A stretch of DNA of 64,000 nt, taken from positions 15,625,404 to 15,689,403 of the forward strand of contig OU342808.1 in the NCBI GenBank assembly GCA_910591455.2, given 5' to 3'. Positions 1 to 34,398 of the stretch are shown in pieces (within the stretch, counting starts at the first letter, position 1; each line of letters starts with the position of its first letter). Both the position numbers and the translations under genes were made by a program. The stretch is from Pholis gunnellus. Its lineage: Eukaryota; Chordata; Actinopteri; Perciformes; Pholidae. Below the pieces are notes generated by a model. The model did no database searches and had not been told where the DNA came from. It worked only from the letters and a program-made list of their open reading frames with translations.

Positions 1-943
1 GCTGTGTTTATCTATACAAGACAGGCAAGGGTCAAAATGCATTTTTAATACACAAAGCTAAAGTCATATCCTGTACATGTCAGCTGGAGGTAACCATAAT
101 ATTTACACAACTAAAGTTCGGTTGTCACAGCTTACGAAATAATAATGTACATGGTTGTCAAAAAGCCACTTTGCAGTGAGCGTAGCCGTAGTGATGCTTT
201 TGGAATTACAATGATGACTCAGAAGCTGAATCTGAGTCAACTTCTCCTAAGAGGAATATATTGGTTTTGCAGTCACCCAGCTGGTGAATACGATTTTTAA
301 TTAACGGCTGCCTAAGATGACCAGAGGAAGCGCCCAGACTGACTAGTGTTTGTCATGGGGCTTTTTCTAATAAGATCTCTTCTCAGAAGCCGCAACACCT
401 GACGACCGCGCAACATCTGGAAAAGATTCCTGTTGTGTCTGACAGGGAGCAAGGAATGAGGTCAGCTGGTGACAAAATGAAGTGTTCAGTGACACATTTA
501 CGGTTCTGCGTTTAAAGACAAGATGTTCTCTATGAAACATGCTTCCAGTATCCAAGTAATTCAATATCAAATTGGGTTTAATCTGGGTCCCCACAGTTTA
601 GCCAATAATGCCTATTTAAATACCAACTGTCCAAAGTCTAAGATAGATTTAGAGTCATGTGATTGTAATTACTGAGAAAAGTTCTAAGCACGGACACGGG
701 ACAGCAATGCCCCACCAAATGATCTGCCTGCCCCGGCAATGCCTAGTATCCTCTCTTCACCCAAATAAATAAAAAGTATTTTATTGATTAACAAGTTGCG
801 ATTCGCTATGTGTTTGCATTTTACGACCACTAGTCTCCATTTCAAAACAATGCAAACCTGATAGAGAAACATGCCTATCTGTCTGCACCCATCCCACCCC
901 CACATGCTCTAATTGAGTGCGAGTGCGTGTGTGCGTGTGTGCA

Positions 944-993
<50 letters not shown>

Positions 994-3344
994 CAGCGGA
1001 GAGGTTGTGTCCTGCTGAGAGAGCGGAGATTCGACTCATCGGAAGACTCCAGAAAGTGGCAGCAACTTGACGATAGCGCAGTAAGTATTCAAAAGTCCAC
1101 TGAAAACACTGCATTCTATGGCTTTTAAAAATGAATGGCTATTTACAGACTGTGGGGGCTAAACACACACGAGAAACCTACTTATTGTTTAGTTTATAAT
1201 CGGGTTGGCAAACTCATTAAAAATATGCAATAATTTAGATTAGTGTATATGATGGAACATAGACATTAGAATGTGCCAGAGGCCACCGAATTTGGGCTTT
1301 TACGGCTAAACACAAGGGAAACATTATTGTGACAATGCAGAGCCCTTTAAAAACATCACTGTTCAGAAAGGGCCTATGCTTGGCCGCTCATACAAACAAC
1401 TTCACACAAAAGGCCCCAAAGTCTATAGTTTTACTTCAGAAAGGAAAGTACTACAACTACCAATACCAACATTCCCAATTAGAGAAGGAGTGAAAATTAA
1501 AGCAAGACCGCTTTGGACTGAGGCCCCTAAATCACTAAAAATGCCCCTAAAAACAACAACAACCAAGTCGCTTTAACTCACGATCAGAAACAAACGTGAA
1601 ATTAACGTTTCCAAATAGGCGTATTAGTCACTTATTTTGACATAACTACCGCGCATATAAACTAGAGCATGGACTGGTGAAGTACACTCTGGTTCGATTC
1701 TCCTTTCAGTTGAATATCCACTCGTGTCGACTCCAGGGCAGTTGTAGAGTGAACTGCAGTCAATGAGCTGCGATCTGCCTGCAGACGACATGCTGGTTTT
1801 TACTCTGCAGAGCCCTGAACCCCACCCTGCTGCTGCACAGAGCGCTGTGTGCTTGTTTATTAATATTGAACATGTCGCGTATCAAAAATTGCACATCCAT
1901 ATTTGACAAAGCACTCCCATGGGTGCCCAGTAATACAGCCGCCAAGTGTGAAGTAGATGAGATGAGCGGACACGCAGACAGACAAACAGAGATTTCTTGC
2001 TTTATAGTTAGATGCAGGCGATCATTAGCTGTTTACTTAAACCGTGCTTAGAATACAGTAACAACAATTAATAATGCCTATAATAACAATAGTGCTATGA
2101 AGGGGCTGAAATGGCTTTGCAGCAGACCTAGAAAATAAAGCTATACGAGTCCCTGCAGTAGCCGAGGGTGAACATCATGCTACTAATCACCAAAGCCTCT
2201 TCAAAGAGCCTTTAGGAGCATAATGAGCTGGTTCATGGTGTGAAAGCACAACTTTACAAGGAGCTTCACGTAGCCTTGAAAGTAGCACATGGACATTTTG
2301 TCATGATGAAGCAGGGCCACTGTTGCTGTGCTAGCTCAGCCCCAGGACTGATGCTGCTTTACTGGGGCTGCTGCTGCTGCAAAAGCAGCGGGAATCAAAG
2401 AGGAGTCTTAACTTGAACAGGCTGTGGGAAGGAGCTGGCACATCCCTGACAAACACTTTCACTACGGCTACAAAGACTTGGCTTTTACTTTAAAGAATAT
2501 ATATATAGATAATTTAAATCATTTAAAGTTTTTCCAGAGGAGTTGGATTTTAACAATTTAAAACACAGCTCAGACTGCTGCTGAAGATGATGCACAATGA
2601 TAGTTTTGGATCCACAAACAGGTAAAAACTTATGAAGCAACAACTCAGCTAGATGTGAAACCAACAGATCTACTCTGATCCACTCTGGGTCCCAAAGGAA
2701 AAAGCTAAATGGAACCAGACACGTCTGATTTCTTGCTACAGCTTACTTCATGCAAGTGTATTATTTTTTCCATTACAGCAATGAGCAGTTTATTCTTATC
2801 CAAATATTACATAAATCACATTTGTGCTCCTCCATTCTCCCTAAAGCCCCATGCAATGTGAGCATCGATTGTTGAAAAAAAAAAAAGTCTGCCAAAAGAA
2901 ACGAAGAGAGTCCTTTGTTCTAAACACTGGCTTTTTTGTAGGACTATACTTTATAAATATATAAACTAAAGACCTTCTCCCTTCTTTCTATCTCTTTGTA
3001 CTTGAACTCAAACAGTGAGGAAACAATTCAGATCCAAGATAGACATTAAGAGAACAGTGAGCCTTTCTGTCCTCAGGCTACAGGTTAGTTTTCTAGTGAT
3101 TTATTATTAGGGAGAATTTAGTGTTTCATTCTTCTCTTTGGGAATCCTGCCACATTACTCAGCAGCAGACCAGAGACAGACCTGGTGCATTACAGATCTA
3201 TATACTCATAAAACCCCAAGAGCAGAAATGGAAAATAAAGATAATGGGTTAAAAGGTTGCAGCAGAGCGGGAAACAGCTTGGCCTGACTCGATCTAAGAC
3301 TAGTTTTCATGTCTGGGGTGTATGGAGTGGAACTTGGCTCCTAC
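1..3344. other. bmp1a intron 6 (left part), no coding exon recognised
   Basis: I searched the minus strand for the next expected tolloid exon (end of protease domain, first CUB) and did not find it, so this stretch is read as intron. It holds a (GT)n microsatellite at about 950-991, a short poly-A tract at 2874-2886 and otherwise AT-rich unique sequence. Confidence 0.6.
950..991. repeat. (GT)n microsatellite
   Basis: About 20 uninterrupted GT units, preceded from 919 by imperfect GT/GC-containing repeats. Confidence 0.95.
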
Positions 3345-17335
<13,991 letters not shown>

Positions 17336-17640
17336 TATTGTGGTGGGGGAGACGGCGAAAGGCGAGGGATAAAGGTGAAGGCAGAGAGGGGGACAGAGGG
17401 AAAGAGAGAGAGAGACAGAAGAATGAGTGAGAGAAAGAGAGAGAGAGAAAATGGGAGGTTTTTGGGGGGGAAATTAGATCCCTCTGGAGGGCGGGTTTTA
17501 AATCCAGCCTCTCTCCGGTGTGTTCTTGGCTCTGGGGGCAGTGATTCCTCTTCTCCAGCCAGAGCTTCGGACGAGTGCAGAGGACTGCCTGAGGAACTTT
17601 GATGATCTGGCAGCTCCACAGGGGCGGTGAAAATGCCCTA
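17336..17640 (-). promoter_or_regulatory. bmp1a 5' UTR and candidate core promoter
   Basis: Upstream of the start codon, the transcript strand is almost pure pyrimidine from about 17455 to 17345 (runs of CT; GAGA on the plus strand). Further upstream is a TATA-like TTTAAAA around 17496-17502 on the minus strand, next to a GC-rich CCCGCCC. A start site near 17465-17475 would fit. The TATA-like match and GC box are seen; promoter function is inferred. Confidence 0.45.
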
Positions 17641-20600
17641 TTACGCTGTGATGCCCTTGCGCGTTTTTATTGCTCCCTAGTCGATCCATCAAGGGTCCCT
17701 GAAGAGCATACGTGGGACTATAATTTGTCTCACTATTATGTCTTTGTGAAGAAGGATTCATGGTGATAGTTTCCCATCCGCTGCCTCCACAGTCTTGTTT
17801 ATACGAACCGTAATTCAATATTGAATTGACCAAAGTAAAGCTACCATCATATTTCACTCCCTGGAACAAGAGCTTGATGACAAATTGCATTCAATTTTGA
17901 ATCTCATATTGTCTATAAAAGTTCAAATGAAACCCCACTTACCTGGCAAATTTGAGGTTTATTTATACCGTTTTTTTTATTTTACAGTTTCATCAAAGTT
18001 GTATACACCCAAACTCCCTCCTTCATTTTCGTTTTTTCCTTTAACAGTATTACGCACAGACGCGCACTCGACTTCAGCCGCCTGCTCGTGCTATCGCACG
18101 CGCACACACACGCGCACACAAACATAAAAACCGACTGAGCTTGACCTTTCCAGAATAGGCTTTACTCGCATATAGATATAAGCATCCCCAAAAAAATTTA
18201 AAGTGCTTAGAGCACCACCTGCTGGCGATTGATGGTACATTACACGAAGAGATTGTAAATCAAATGCAAATCAAAGTATAGGCACGTGTGCATGCCATCA
18301 TGATTGTCTGAGTTTGGCAATTTGGCAGTTTTGTTAATATATTAATCGGAACTTAAAAGACTTAAATCCATATGCATAACTTTTAATAAATCAGAATTAT
18401 TTTCTATTGTTTTTCATCTTTCTAATATTGTCTCCTTTTCTTTTGCACTTTCTAGACCCTCCATATAAACATCTGTGTGTAAACACATGCACAGTGTAAA
18501 GTACATGAATTATATACTACTATTGTACTTTTTGTACCTGGCTAAATATGCACAGTTCTCGTTGAACGCACTGCGTGTAACATTCTCTTCCGACTTGCAA
18601 CATCATATTACTGGCATTGAACCGTGTAAGTTGAATGTTTAATCCATCTAATTTTAGCTGAACTATATATCAAACAAAATGTATTCAGAAAGAAGAGAAA
18701 TTAAGGAATTTCCCTCTGCTTCTTCTTAATTTATCACACTATGGCCAATTTCTTGCCATTAATTAGTGAAGATTGCTTCACTAAGCTGTACATTTTCCAG
18801 TCTCACTGGATTTCACACACATCAGACTCATTCATGTAGAAAATAACAGAACTGTGGTGAAGCCTGGATGTAGAGACCTCAGATGAATTGCTTGAATATC
18901 AACTGCTGCTGCTGCTGATGGGAGGCTGTATGCCAGCAGCTCTGTTGATCTCTGTCTGACTGGCATTAGTTATCCTGTCCCTGCCTATTACACACAAAGC
19001 CTGGCTTATGTAAGAGGGAGGAGACACACTCTTCTCCTTATCTTATCTGACTGCTGCCTATGTGTGGAATTTAAGACAGGATGTCAGCTGAGATGAGTGG
19101 GCTGTATTTATGCTGTTGCTGTAAACACGGCAGTATAACTATCATGCATGAGAGCAAGCGCTCTTCATTATATTTTGAATAAGAGGAGTTTCTTAGCTTG
19201 CTCAATACAAGTGTTGAACACACAGAACCAAATATTTAGATTTGCAAACAGGGAACACAGCTGAGTCTCTTCAGGGAAATCTTTTTTTTTAAATTTTTTT
19301 TACTGTGTGTCTGTTTTAAACAAAAAGTCCATATACACTGCAGACGGGAAATATTGCCTTATACAAGAGTTTAGTGGAAACAAATGTAACACATACAGTT
19401 TATCGTAAATACCGACAGACATGACCTTCCATGTAATGCAGCTTTTTGCGTGCATATTATTCAAAGTGAGCATTGCACAGATGCTCAGTCAACTCCAGGC
19501 ATCTTTGACATAGCTTCTGCAATCACGTAATCAGGACCAGCACTGACATTTAATTAGCCTTGAAGCTTAGTTCTCACTCTAACTTATTTCAGGCCTACCA
19601 TATGGTGAAGTTCTTTGTCACGGTGAAAGAAAACCGCTACACAAAAAGTTAATATTATGATGAAACGCTGTAATGGTGTGAAAATAATTACTGTGATATA
19701 TAATATGGAAGCCACAGCTATCATTGAAATTAGCTTACAAATATGGAGATATTCATAATTATCAAGTTGTGACATCAAAATGCTACACGCACACAACTCA
19801 CTTCTCTTGACCGATGATAAATAAGATGCAAATCAATTTATGACAAAAGTGCTTAGACTTAATATAACCTAAGAAATGGTTACTTTTAGTTGTTATATAA
19901 TTAACATCCTGGCCGTACAGCAATATTATCGCAGTCCCGGTAGGTTGCAGTTTATCCTCACGTGATACAAATAATTTCCTCCTTGAGGATAACATGTGAT
20001 CATGTCTTTTTTCACTGGCCGTCAGGATGTTAAAGGTGTAAGAAGAGAGCACAGACCGTAGCATGAAGACCACCATTGCACTGTTAGTAAAGCGTTACCC
20101 GTCTGTGCGCAGCGGTTAAGCAACGCAGCGGCTCAGCCACAGCCGACAGTGACTGCCTGGCCTTTTCCATCCATCTCCACTGGGGAGCTCTCTGGAGGAT
20201 GTGAAGCAGGTGTTCTGCATGTTGTTGGGTGGTGTGTATATCATTGCAGGGCGGGGGCAGTCTCAGCAGCAGGCTGCGGCTCCCAAATGCCTCTGGCACA
20301 CAGCATCAGCTTACATCAGGTGTATCGTCATGGGCACCTTTCACTGCTGTAAAAGGGCAAAGTGGAATTCATAAACTCACACTCCAATAATGTAAAAATA
20401 AGCCTGCTGGAATTAAAATCTTAAGGACAAAGACATCTTTGATAACTTGAGTGTGCACACAGTATCTTCAGTAATGATGAGAATGCAGCACACTTTCATA
20501 CACTGCCTCATATTTAGACGGATTAAGACAATACTTAGCGGAGGAAGTCATTTTCACTCTGCTGTCATTGCAGAGTTTTTATGTAACTTCCTATTACGAT

Positions 20601-21103
20601 TGTACACCAAACATGGAAAAAAGTCTAAATTTAAAAATAAATTAAAAAAACTAGGTCATTGAATGAAGTAAAAGCCGTACTCGACCCTTCTAGGTAGCGT
20701 CTTTTCAAACAATAAGGAACCACATCAGTGTGCCTAAAGTAAAAACATGCATGTGTGTAACTTAAAATGAACATTAAGCTACAAAATACCACAATAAGTT
20801 GGGTAAAGGATTACTATTTAGGGCAGGTCATTAATTTTTCATTACTTACTATATCTCCACACAAAAAAAATTAGTCTTGCAATATTATTTCATAGCATTG
20901 TGGTTGCCATGGAAGTGAAGATATTCATAAGTTATTCATAAGATGAATTGCTGTGGGTTGTATCGATAACAACGTGGGCAGTGTGAAAGCAAAACAAAAA
21001 GGCAGATATTGCATGAATTAACACGTGCCATCACAATAGAAATAACTAGTAATCAAATAAAGAGCTTCAAGTAACACAAGGCTGTATCGGGGCCATTAGA
21101 TGC
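17641..21103. other. Intergenic: upstream of bmp1a and 3' flank of kansl3
   Basis: No exon recognised. It contains purine/pyrimidine-alternating ACACGCGCACACAC sequence at about 18096-18120, a short (CTG)n at 18903-18916 and AT-rich sequence. The kansl3 3' UTR should occupy part of the right end, but I see no convincing AATAAA for it on the minus strand between 20300 and 21100. Confidence 0.5.
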
Positions 21104-29648
<8,545 letters not shown>

Positions 29649-30650
29649 CGTCTTCCTGGGCCCCGGAGGGCCCCGGGAAGAGCTCAACAACCTGCGTGGA
29701 TTCAGACTAAACTGCAAAAGAGGAGCCAAAGAGTATAATTTGAAATAGGCTGAGAAAACTATTCCTTTTACTGCCTTTTCCAAGACTAAACAACATGAAG
29801 GGGCGGTTCTACAAAGCAGCAATAGTGATACTGAACTTAATCTAGTGCTGAAGGGTTATGGGGCAGCAATTTATAATTGATTGGTTGTTTACATCACAAA
29901 AAAACTCTGTTCAAGTATCTTAAATGCGAGTAAATGCGGGATTCCTACGTTACTACTGTTGTATCCTGCTTATATTTAGGCTTTGACATGAAACAAGACA
30001 ATTGATGATGTTTCCATTGATCATTGAACGCTATAGAATAATCGACTACTCGAGGAAACAACCGTGAGATTAACTCACTTAAACCCTGATAGCATGTTGT
30101 GACGTTCAAACATGCTTCCGCTTTGTCCACGGTGAGCACCACCCCTCACTACAATAATAATAACAATAATTATGTTATATATGACCTGTTTAGGGTTGGA
30201 TATAACGTATAAACCCTTCACGTGTCTTGTTCATGTGCACCTTTTCGTGGCTGTTGATCGGTATTCAATATTTATCTTGAACTCGGTGTAAAGGGACTGA
30301 CGACTATGGGCTGGCCTGGCGTGCTAACGTTAGCATAGCAAGCTAAAAGCTACCCAAATGGCGCTTATCGCTGCGTTGAGCTGCTCACCTCTTCCCTCTA
30401 TTATTCCATGTTTGTCAAGACGTTTTAAATTCTTCTTTTGAGCCAAACAAGACCAAAGAAATACGTATTTATTTGCTTATTCCAGAGGTTATTATGAACC
30501 CCAAATACCCAGTGCGCAAAAGCCTTACTTCCATCTGTTGTGCGATTTGTTGCCATGTTAGGCACCACGACCCTCCTTTTCACGGCAACAAAAGACGAAG
30601 GACGGTCAGGGCCACATTTCAAGAAAACTGGCAACCCCGTTTGTGGCGCG
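29649..30650 (-). promoter_or_regulatory. kansl3 5' noncoding exon(s) and promoter region
   Basis: The first coding exon begins in the 5' UTR after an acceptor TTTGCAG at about 29714-29720. Upstream, two donors on the minus strand could end a noncoding first exon: GGAA|GTAAGG (exon side starts 30529) and AGAG|GTGAGC (exon side starts 30389). An AACATGGCAAC motif, resembling a YY1 site, lies at about 30550-30560. A CRE-like TGACGCAA lies at 30659-30666 on the plus strand. Exact start site unknown. Confidence 0.45.
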
Positions 30651-31320
30651 TCAGTGAGTGACGCAAAACATGGACAGGATTGTTAGAGTCTGGATCATTT
30701 ACTCGATGTTAATTACCTTAACACTATGAAAATAATGCCTGTGAATGATCGCGTTGCTGTTTTAATACATGATTTAAATGCACTGTTCTACTTCAGTAGT
30801 TAGTAATAATTGAGGTAGTTACTTAAAATCGAGCCCCAGTTATTATTTTGAGAATGAAAAAAATACATTTTCACTCCAAAAAGTCTGTTAAATTTAATTT
30901 GTATAGCACAAAATCTCAGATCAAAAATGGGCCTCAGAGGGCTTTACAATCTGTACAACATACAATATCCTCTGTCCTTGGACCCTCGAAGAAATTATTA
31001 CTTTTAACAATAACAGCACAATAGAATGATAATGACAATAAAATCATTAATAATAATAACAATAATAATAATGTCAAAATAACTAATAATAATTACTATT
31101 AAGAGTAATACATAACTAGACTCCAAACTATGTTTATGTGGTTCAAAGCTTAAAATCAATCAATCAATAGTATTTTTAGTTGTTGTGTTAGACTGTGACC
31201 TCTTTCAGTAAACAGACCCTTCAATGCATGCCCCTTATTTACTTCCAAAGGTCCCTGCAGACAAATTGTTTAAAAGACAAGAGCCCTTCATTAAAAGTGC
31301 AGTTTCCTACATCTTAATCT
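30651..31320. other. Intergenic spacer between kansl3 and the microseminoprotein-like gene
   Basis: AT-rich DNA with a dispersed repeat at about 30885-30995, an (AAT)n-like stretch at 31027-31100 and no ORF of note. The two flanking genes are divergently transcribed. Confidence 0.55.
30885..30995. repeat. Dispersed fish repeat containing GCCTCAGAGGGCTTTACAA
   Basis: GGCCTCAGAGGGCTTTACAA, then TCTGTACAACATAC and CTCTGTCCTTGGACCCTCG, is a sequence found in many copies in percomorph genomes. Recognised from memory; the element boundaries are estimates. Confidence 0.6.
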
Positions 31321-31363
31321 CTTCACATACTACAAGCCGTACTACATTTAACTGCCACGATGG
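31290..31363 (+). promoter_or_regulatory. Candidate promoter and first exon of the microseminoprotein-like gene
   Basis: ATTAAAAG at about 31291-31298 resembles a weak TATA box. About 65 bp further on the sequence reads ATGGTGAGT, a consensus splice donor placed exactly after an ATG. Both are seen in the sequence; their use is inferred. Confidence 0.35.
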
Positions 31364-31900
31364 TGAGTTTAAAATTATTAAGTTGTGAAATTGTTTGTTG
31401 CAGCTATTTTTGTGTTTGAAGGGATAAAGTAATGTACATCATGGAGGGGAAGAGAGTTGTTAAATGTGAGGTTTGCTAGTAAATAAAGTGTCTAAGAATG
31501 AGTTTTGACTCATTATATGGCATGCACCTCAAAATGGCAAGACTTTACAACATGATTCGTTTGTGTTTTAGAGATATTTACGAACATGGATGTATAAAGA
31601 TACAATGTTTCACCAGCGTTGCTCTGTTTTTTCATGGGCACGTTTATGGGCAAACACAGCTTATGATACTTTTACATTTTGTTCACCAAGATAATCTTCA
31701 CAAATGAACACCACTTTTGTGATTTTTTAAGAGTGAATGCAATTGCCAGAAGTAACTATACACCACGCGGACAAATGAGGACGAGTATAAACACAACGAG
31801 GCTGTCGAGAGATTCCTGCACCATGCACTGTACATATCTGACTGGAATCCGTATGTTGAGATGAAATGTTAAAACTGTGATGTTTGTTTCCAATTTTTCC

Positions 31901-32415
31901 ATGAAGAAATATTTGGCTCTGGCTTTGCTGCTAAGTGCTCTGGTGTCACTGACAATAGCTCAATGCTACAATAAAGCCATAACACCAGGTAAAAGCAAAG
32001 AAAAACACCCACATACAGTATATTTGTGGTAAATACATATACACATATGTTTTGAAAGATATACTCTTTTCTTGCACCCATAGGCATGACCCATTGTCAG
32101 GACGATGAGGATAATACATGGCATGCACTCGGATCTTCTTGGAGAAACAGTAAATGTATGGACTGTACCTGCGATGGGTGTTGCGCTGGGTGAGTACACA
32201 GAGCTCAACATTTAAGGTATTAAATGGGTAAAAAATTCAATTAAAACTACACTTACATATTCTACTGTTTGTTGTGTATTTGCAGGTATTCAACCCCGAC
32301 GCAATTCTCTCCCGACTGTGAGAAGGTTTTTGACGCGCAGGCTTGTGAATTCAAAGTGCTCAGGAAAGACAACCCCAACGTAGCGTGTGCAATTCATGGA
32401 GCAGTAGGGAAGTGA
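31901..32415 (+). CDS. msmb: Beta-microseminoprotein-like secreted 10-cysteine protein
   Basis: Small secreted protein of the MSMB/PSP94 family; its function in fish is not established. Exons 31901-31988, 32084-32189, 32286-32415 have GT-AG borders and phases 1 and 2, giving 107 residues. The signal peptide is about residues 1-20 (MKKYLALALLLSALVSLTIA). The mature part starts QCYN and has exactly ten cysteines, including the CMDCTC and GCC clusters, as in the family. Family spacing such as SxW...C..C.C then YSTP supports the call. An alternative start exists: an upstream exon ending ATG|GTGAGT (ATG at 31361-31363) could splice to the AG at 31905-31906 and give a protein one Lys shorter. An AATAAA lies at 32541-32546. 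The symbol denotes the family rather than strict orthology. Confidence 0.8.
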
Positions 32416-32540
32416 TGGAGCGGTCTGAAGGTCTGAAGTACAGCATGCAGATGTGATCCCTCACTGGCTTCTCACCAGGAAACTTGTTTTGTGTGTTGAA
32501 ACACACGACCAAGCAGGAAGCACAGCTGCTAGAAATTGAA

Positions 32541-32546
32541 AATAAA
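32541..32546 (+). terminator. Polyadenylation signal AATAAA of the microseminoprotein-like gene
   Basis: A canonical AATAAA about 125 bp after the stop codon. Confidence 0.7.
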
Positions 32547-32909
32547 ATACTAAATCACACATTTCTACATTATTGACTGATTTTAAACAGTTTAAATCAG
32601 TTACTTTCCACAATAAGTAATACTCGTGATGTGTAAACAGTTGTATACTGTCTTCTGTAGCTCTGAAGCTCTACAAAGTTTGAAAAAATAACCGTGATGA
32701 TGGCGTGATAATGGCGTGATAATCTCTGCTTGGGCTGAGACCTATATTGTTTAACAGAGAGCCTCCATTACAAGCCCGAGTTGTGGGGCGTACAAGATTT
32801 AGGCATTTAGGATGCAGGGGCGGTTTCACAAAAGACATTCAGCTGAATTATGGGAAATGTTGCTTTGCATAAGTACACAAATCAGTGATGTATAGGAAGA
32901 AAGACATGA

Positions 32910-33075
32910 CTTTTACATTTAATTTATTTAGCCAACACTTTTATCCAAAACCACGTACAATAAATTAAATCAACCATGCCAACTACAAAAAGTGCAAGAA
33001 TCATGCAAGTATATCAACGTCACCAAATGTGCTGATCTACTTAAGTGCTACCTTTAGATACACTAGGAGGTAGAG
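32910..33075. repeat. Dispersed fish repeat (TTTATCCAAAGCGACTTACA-type), diverged
   Basis: The stretch TTATTTAGCCAACACTTTTA, then TCCAAAACCACGTACAATAA, is a diverged copy of a motif very common in teleost repeats, followed by the usual ...CACTAGGAGGTAGAG segment. Recognised by motif only. Confidence 0.55.
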
Positions 33076-33997
33076 AAAGAGGTTTCAGGTATTTGACCCC
33101 ATGCAGGAACATATCCTGCCAACTCTGTGTCTGTTTTTGACCCAGAAGAGTGTCCAGAAGAAAGACGACCCCTCTGTACCATGTCAGATTCAAGGGAAGT
33201 GATATTGTTTCAAATATATCCTGCTACTTTCAAGAGTTTGCTGTGTGCATTCTCAGAATTAGAAATGGTTGATTCATACCCCATTTGTTATTTACCAGTA
33301 CTTGTTTCTTGCATAACTTCACATGTTTAGAGAAGAAAGACAACTTCTGAATCTGAAACAAACTAACATCTTATAAGAAACTATCAGCTTCTGTGTATGA
33401 TAAATGTATACAAAGCAGCATGCTGTAGGTAGTTAATAAAGTAGAAAGATGATTCAAGTGCCTGTAAACAAATAATCAAACATTTTTTGTGAGTGTTTGC
33501 TTGTTGTACATATGAGTCAAATCTCAACATTTTAATTAAATCCTCTATGTCCAGAAATAGTTTTTCTTCTTTTCCACTGACTCAGACTTCATCCTGCAGA
33601 TACATTTCATCAGCAGCCAATAGGAACTGTTATTTTAAGGGACTTATGAGGATAAGGGTGATATCATGAATCACATAAAGAAACAAAACAGATACAGGTC
33701 ATCTAGTGTCTGTTTCCTATATTCTGTTCCCCGTGTCTGTAAATAGGGGAGTATCAATATAATTATAATGCATCCACATCAAGAGATGAGTCAACACCTC
33801 TTTGACACAGTTTCTCTAAAACATTCTGGGCTTCACAAAGGTAGTATTTAATGTATTGTAGTTTCACGGTATTCTGGTTCACCAAGTTGTATAATAGTCT
33901 AGTGGTTGAAAAGCAGCCACCAGGTGGCAGGACGAGCCAACAGATTCTGGTATATTCAGAGTGTTTTCTTCATCCCTCTCTTCCTCTACACAAAGAG

Positions 33998-34000
<3 letters not shown>

Positions 34001-34028
<28 letters not shown>
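34001..34028. repeat. (GA)14 microsatellite
   Basis: A perfect GA tract about 370 bp upstream of the antxr1 start codon, possibly within its promoter or 5' UTR. Confidence 0.9.
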
Positions 34029-34031
<3 letters not shown>

Positions 34032-34398
34032 GACAATACAAAGAGAGTTTTGCAGAGACTCTCAGAGTTAGACATACAGGGTCTGTGGATCTCTCTGTTG
34101 CATGGTCTTGTCATTAACAAAAAGCAGCGAGGGTGGAAGGTTGTGGAGCTCTACTCATCTTTGTGCATGCCGTGTCGGATTCAGTGATGAGAGGGTCCCA
34201 ACAACAGTGAGACCCACAACACTCATGCTTTCTCTCTCCCCTCCACTTCAACCTCCATAAGCTACACTCACTGCTCTCCTTTGGATTATTTTTTTCATGG
34301 TAACAATCATGTGGAGGATTGAAATAAGAATCTGCTCGGAGGATTAACTTTGCAACTTTTTCTTGATGGACGTTCTATAATTTTCTTCAGCTTGAATA

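Larger units (their letters stand above)
32560..34390. other. Intergenic spacer between the microseminoprotein-like gene and antxr1
   Basis: It contains a dispersed repeat (32910-33075) and a (GA)n tract (34001-34028). The antxr1 5' UTR and promoter must lie at its right end, but I cannot place the start site. No other gene recognised. Confidence 0.55.

Noticed and set aside
1005..1086. Exon-like plus-strand segment ending in GTAAGT
   Set aside because: Only a consensus donor next to a microsatellite; no start, acceptor or recognisable peptide.
1689..1702. TGGTTCGATTCTC resembling a tRNA T-arm
   Set aside because: No A box, anticodon arm or acceptor stem at the required spacing.
20084..20352. 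Frames on both strands near 20.2 kb considered as the final kansl3 exon
   Set aside because: In the frame required by the upstream exon the sequence hits a stop immediately; the other frames show no resemblance to the KANSL3 C-terminus.
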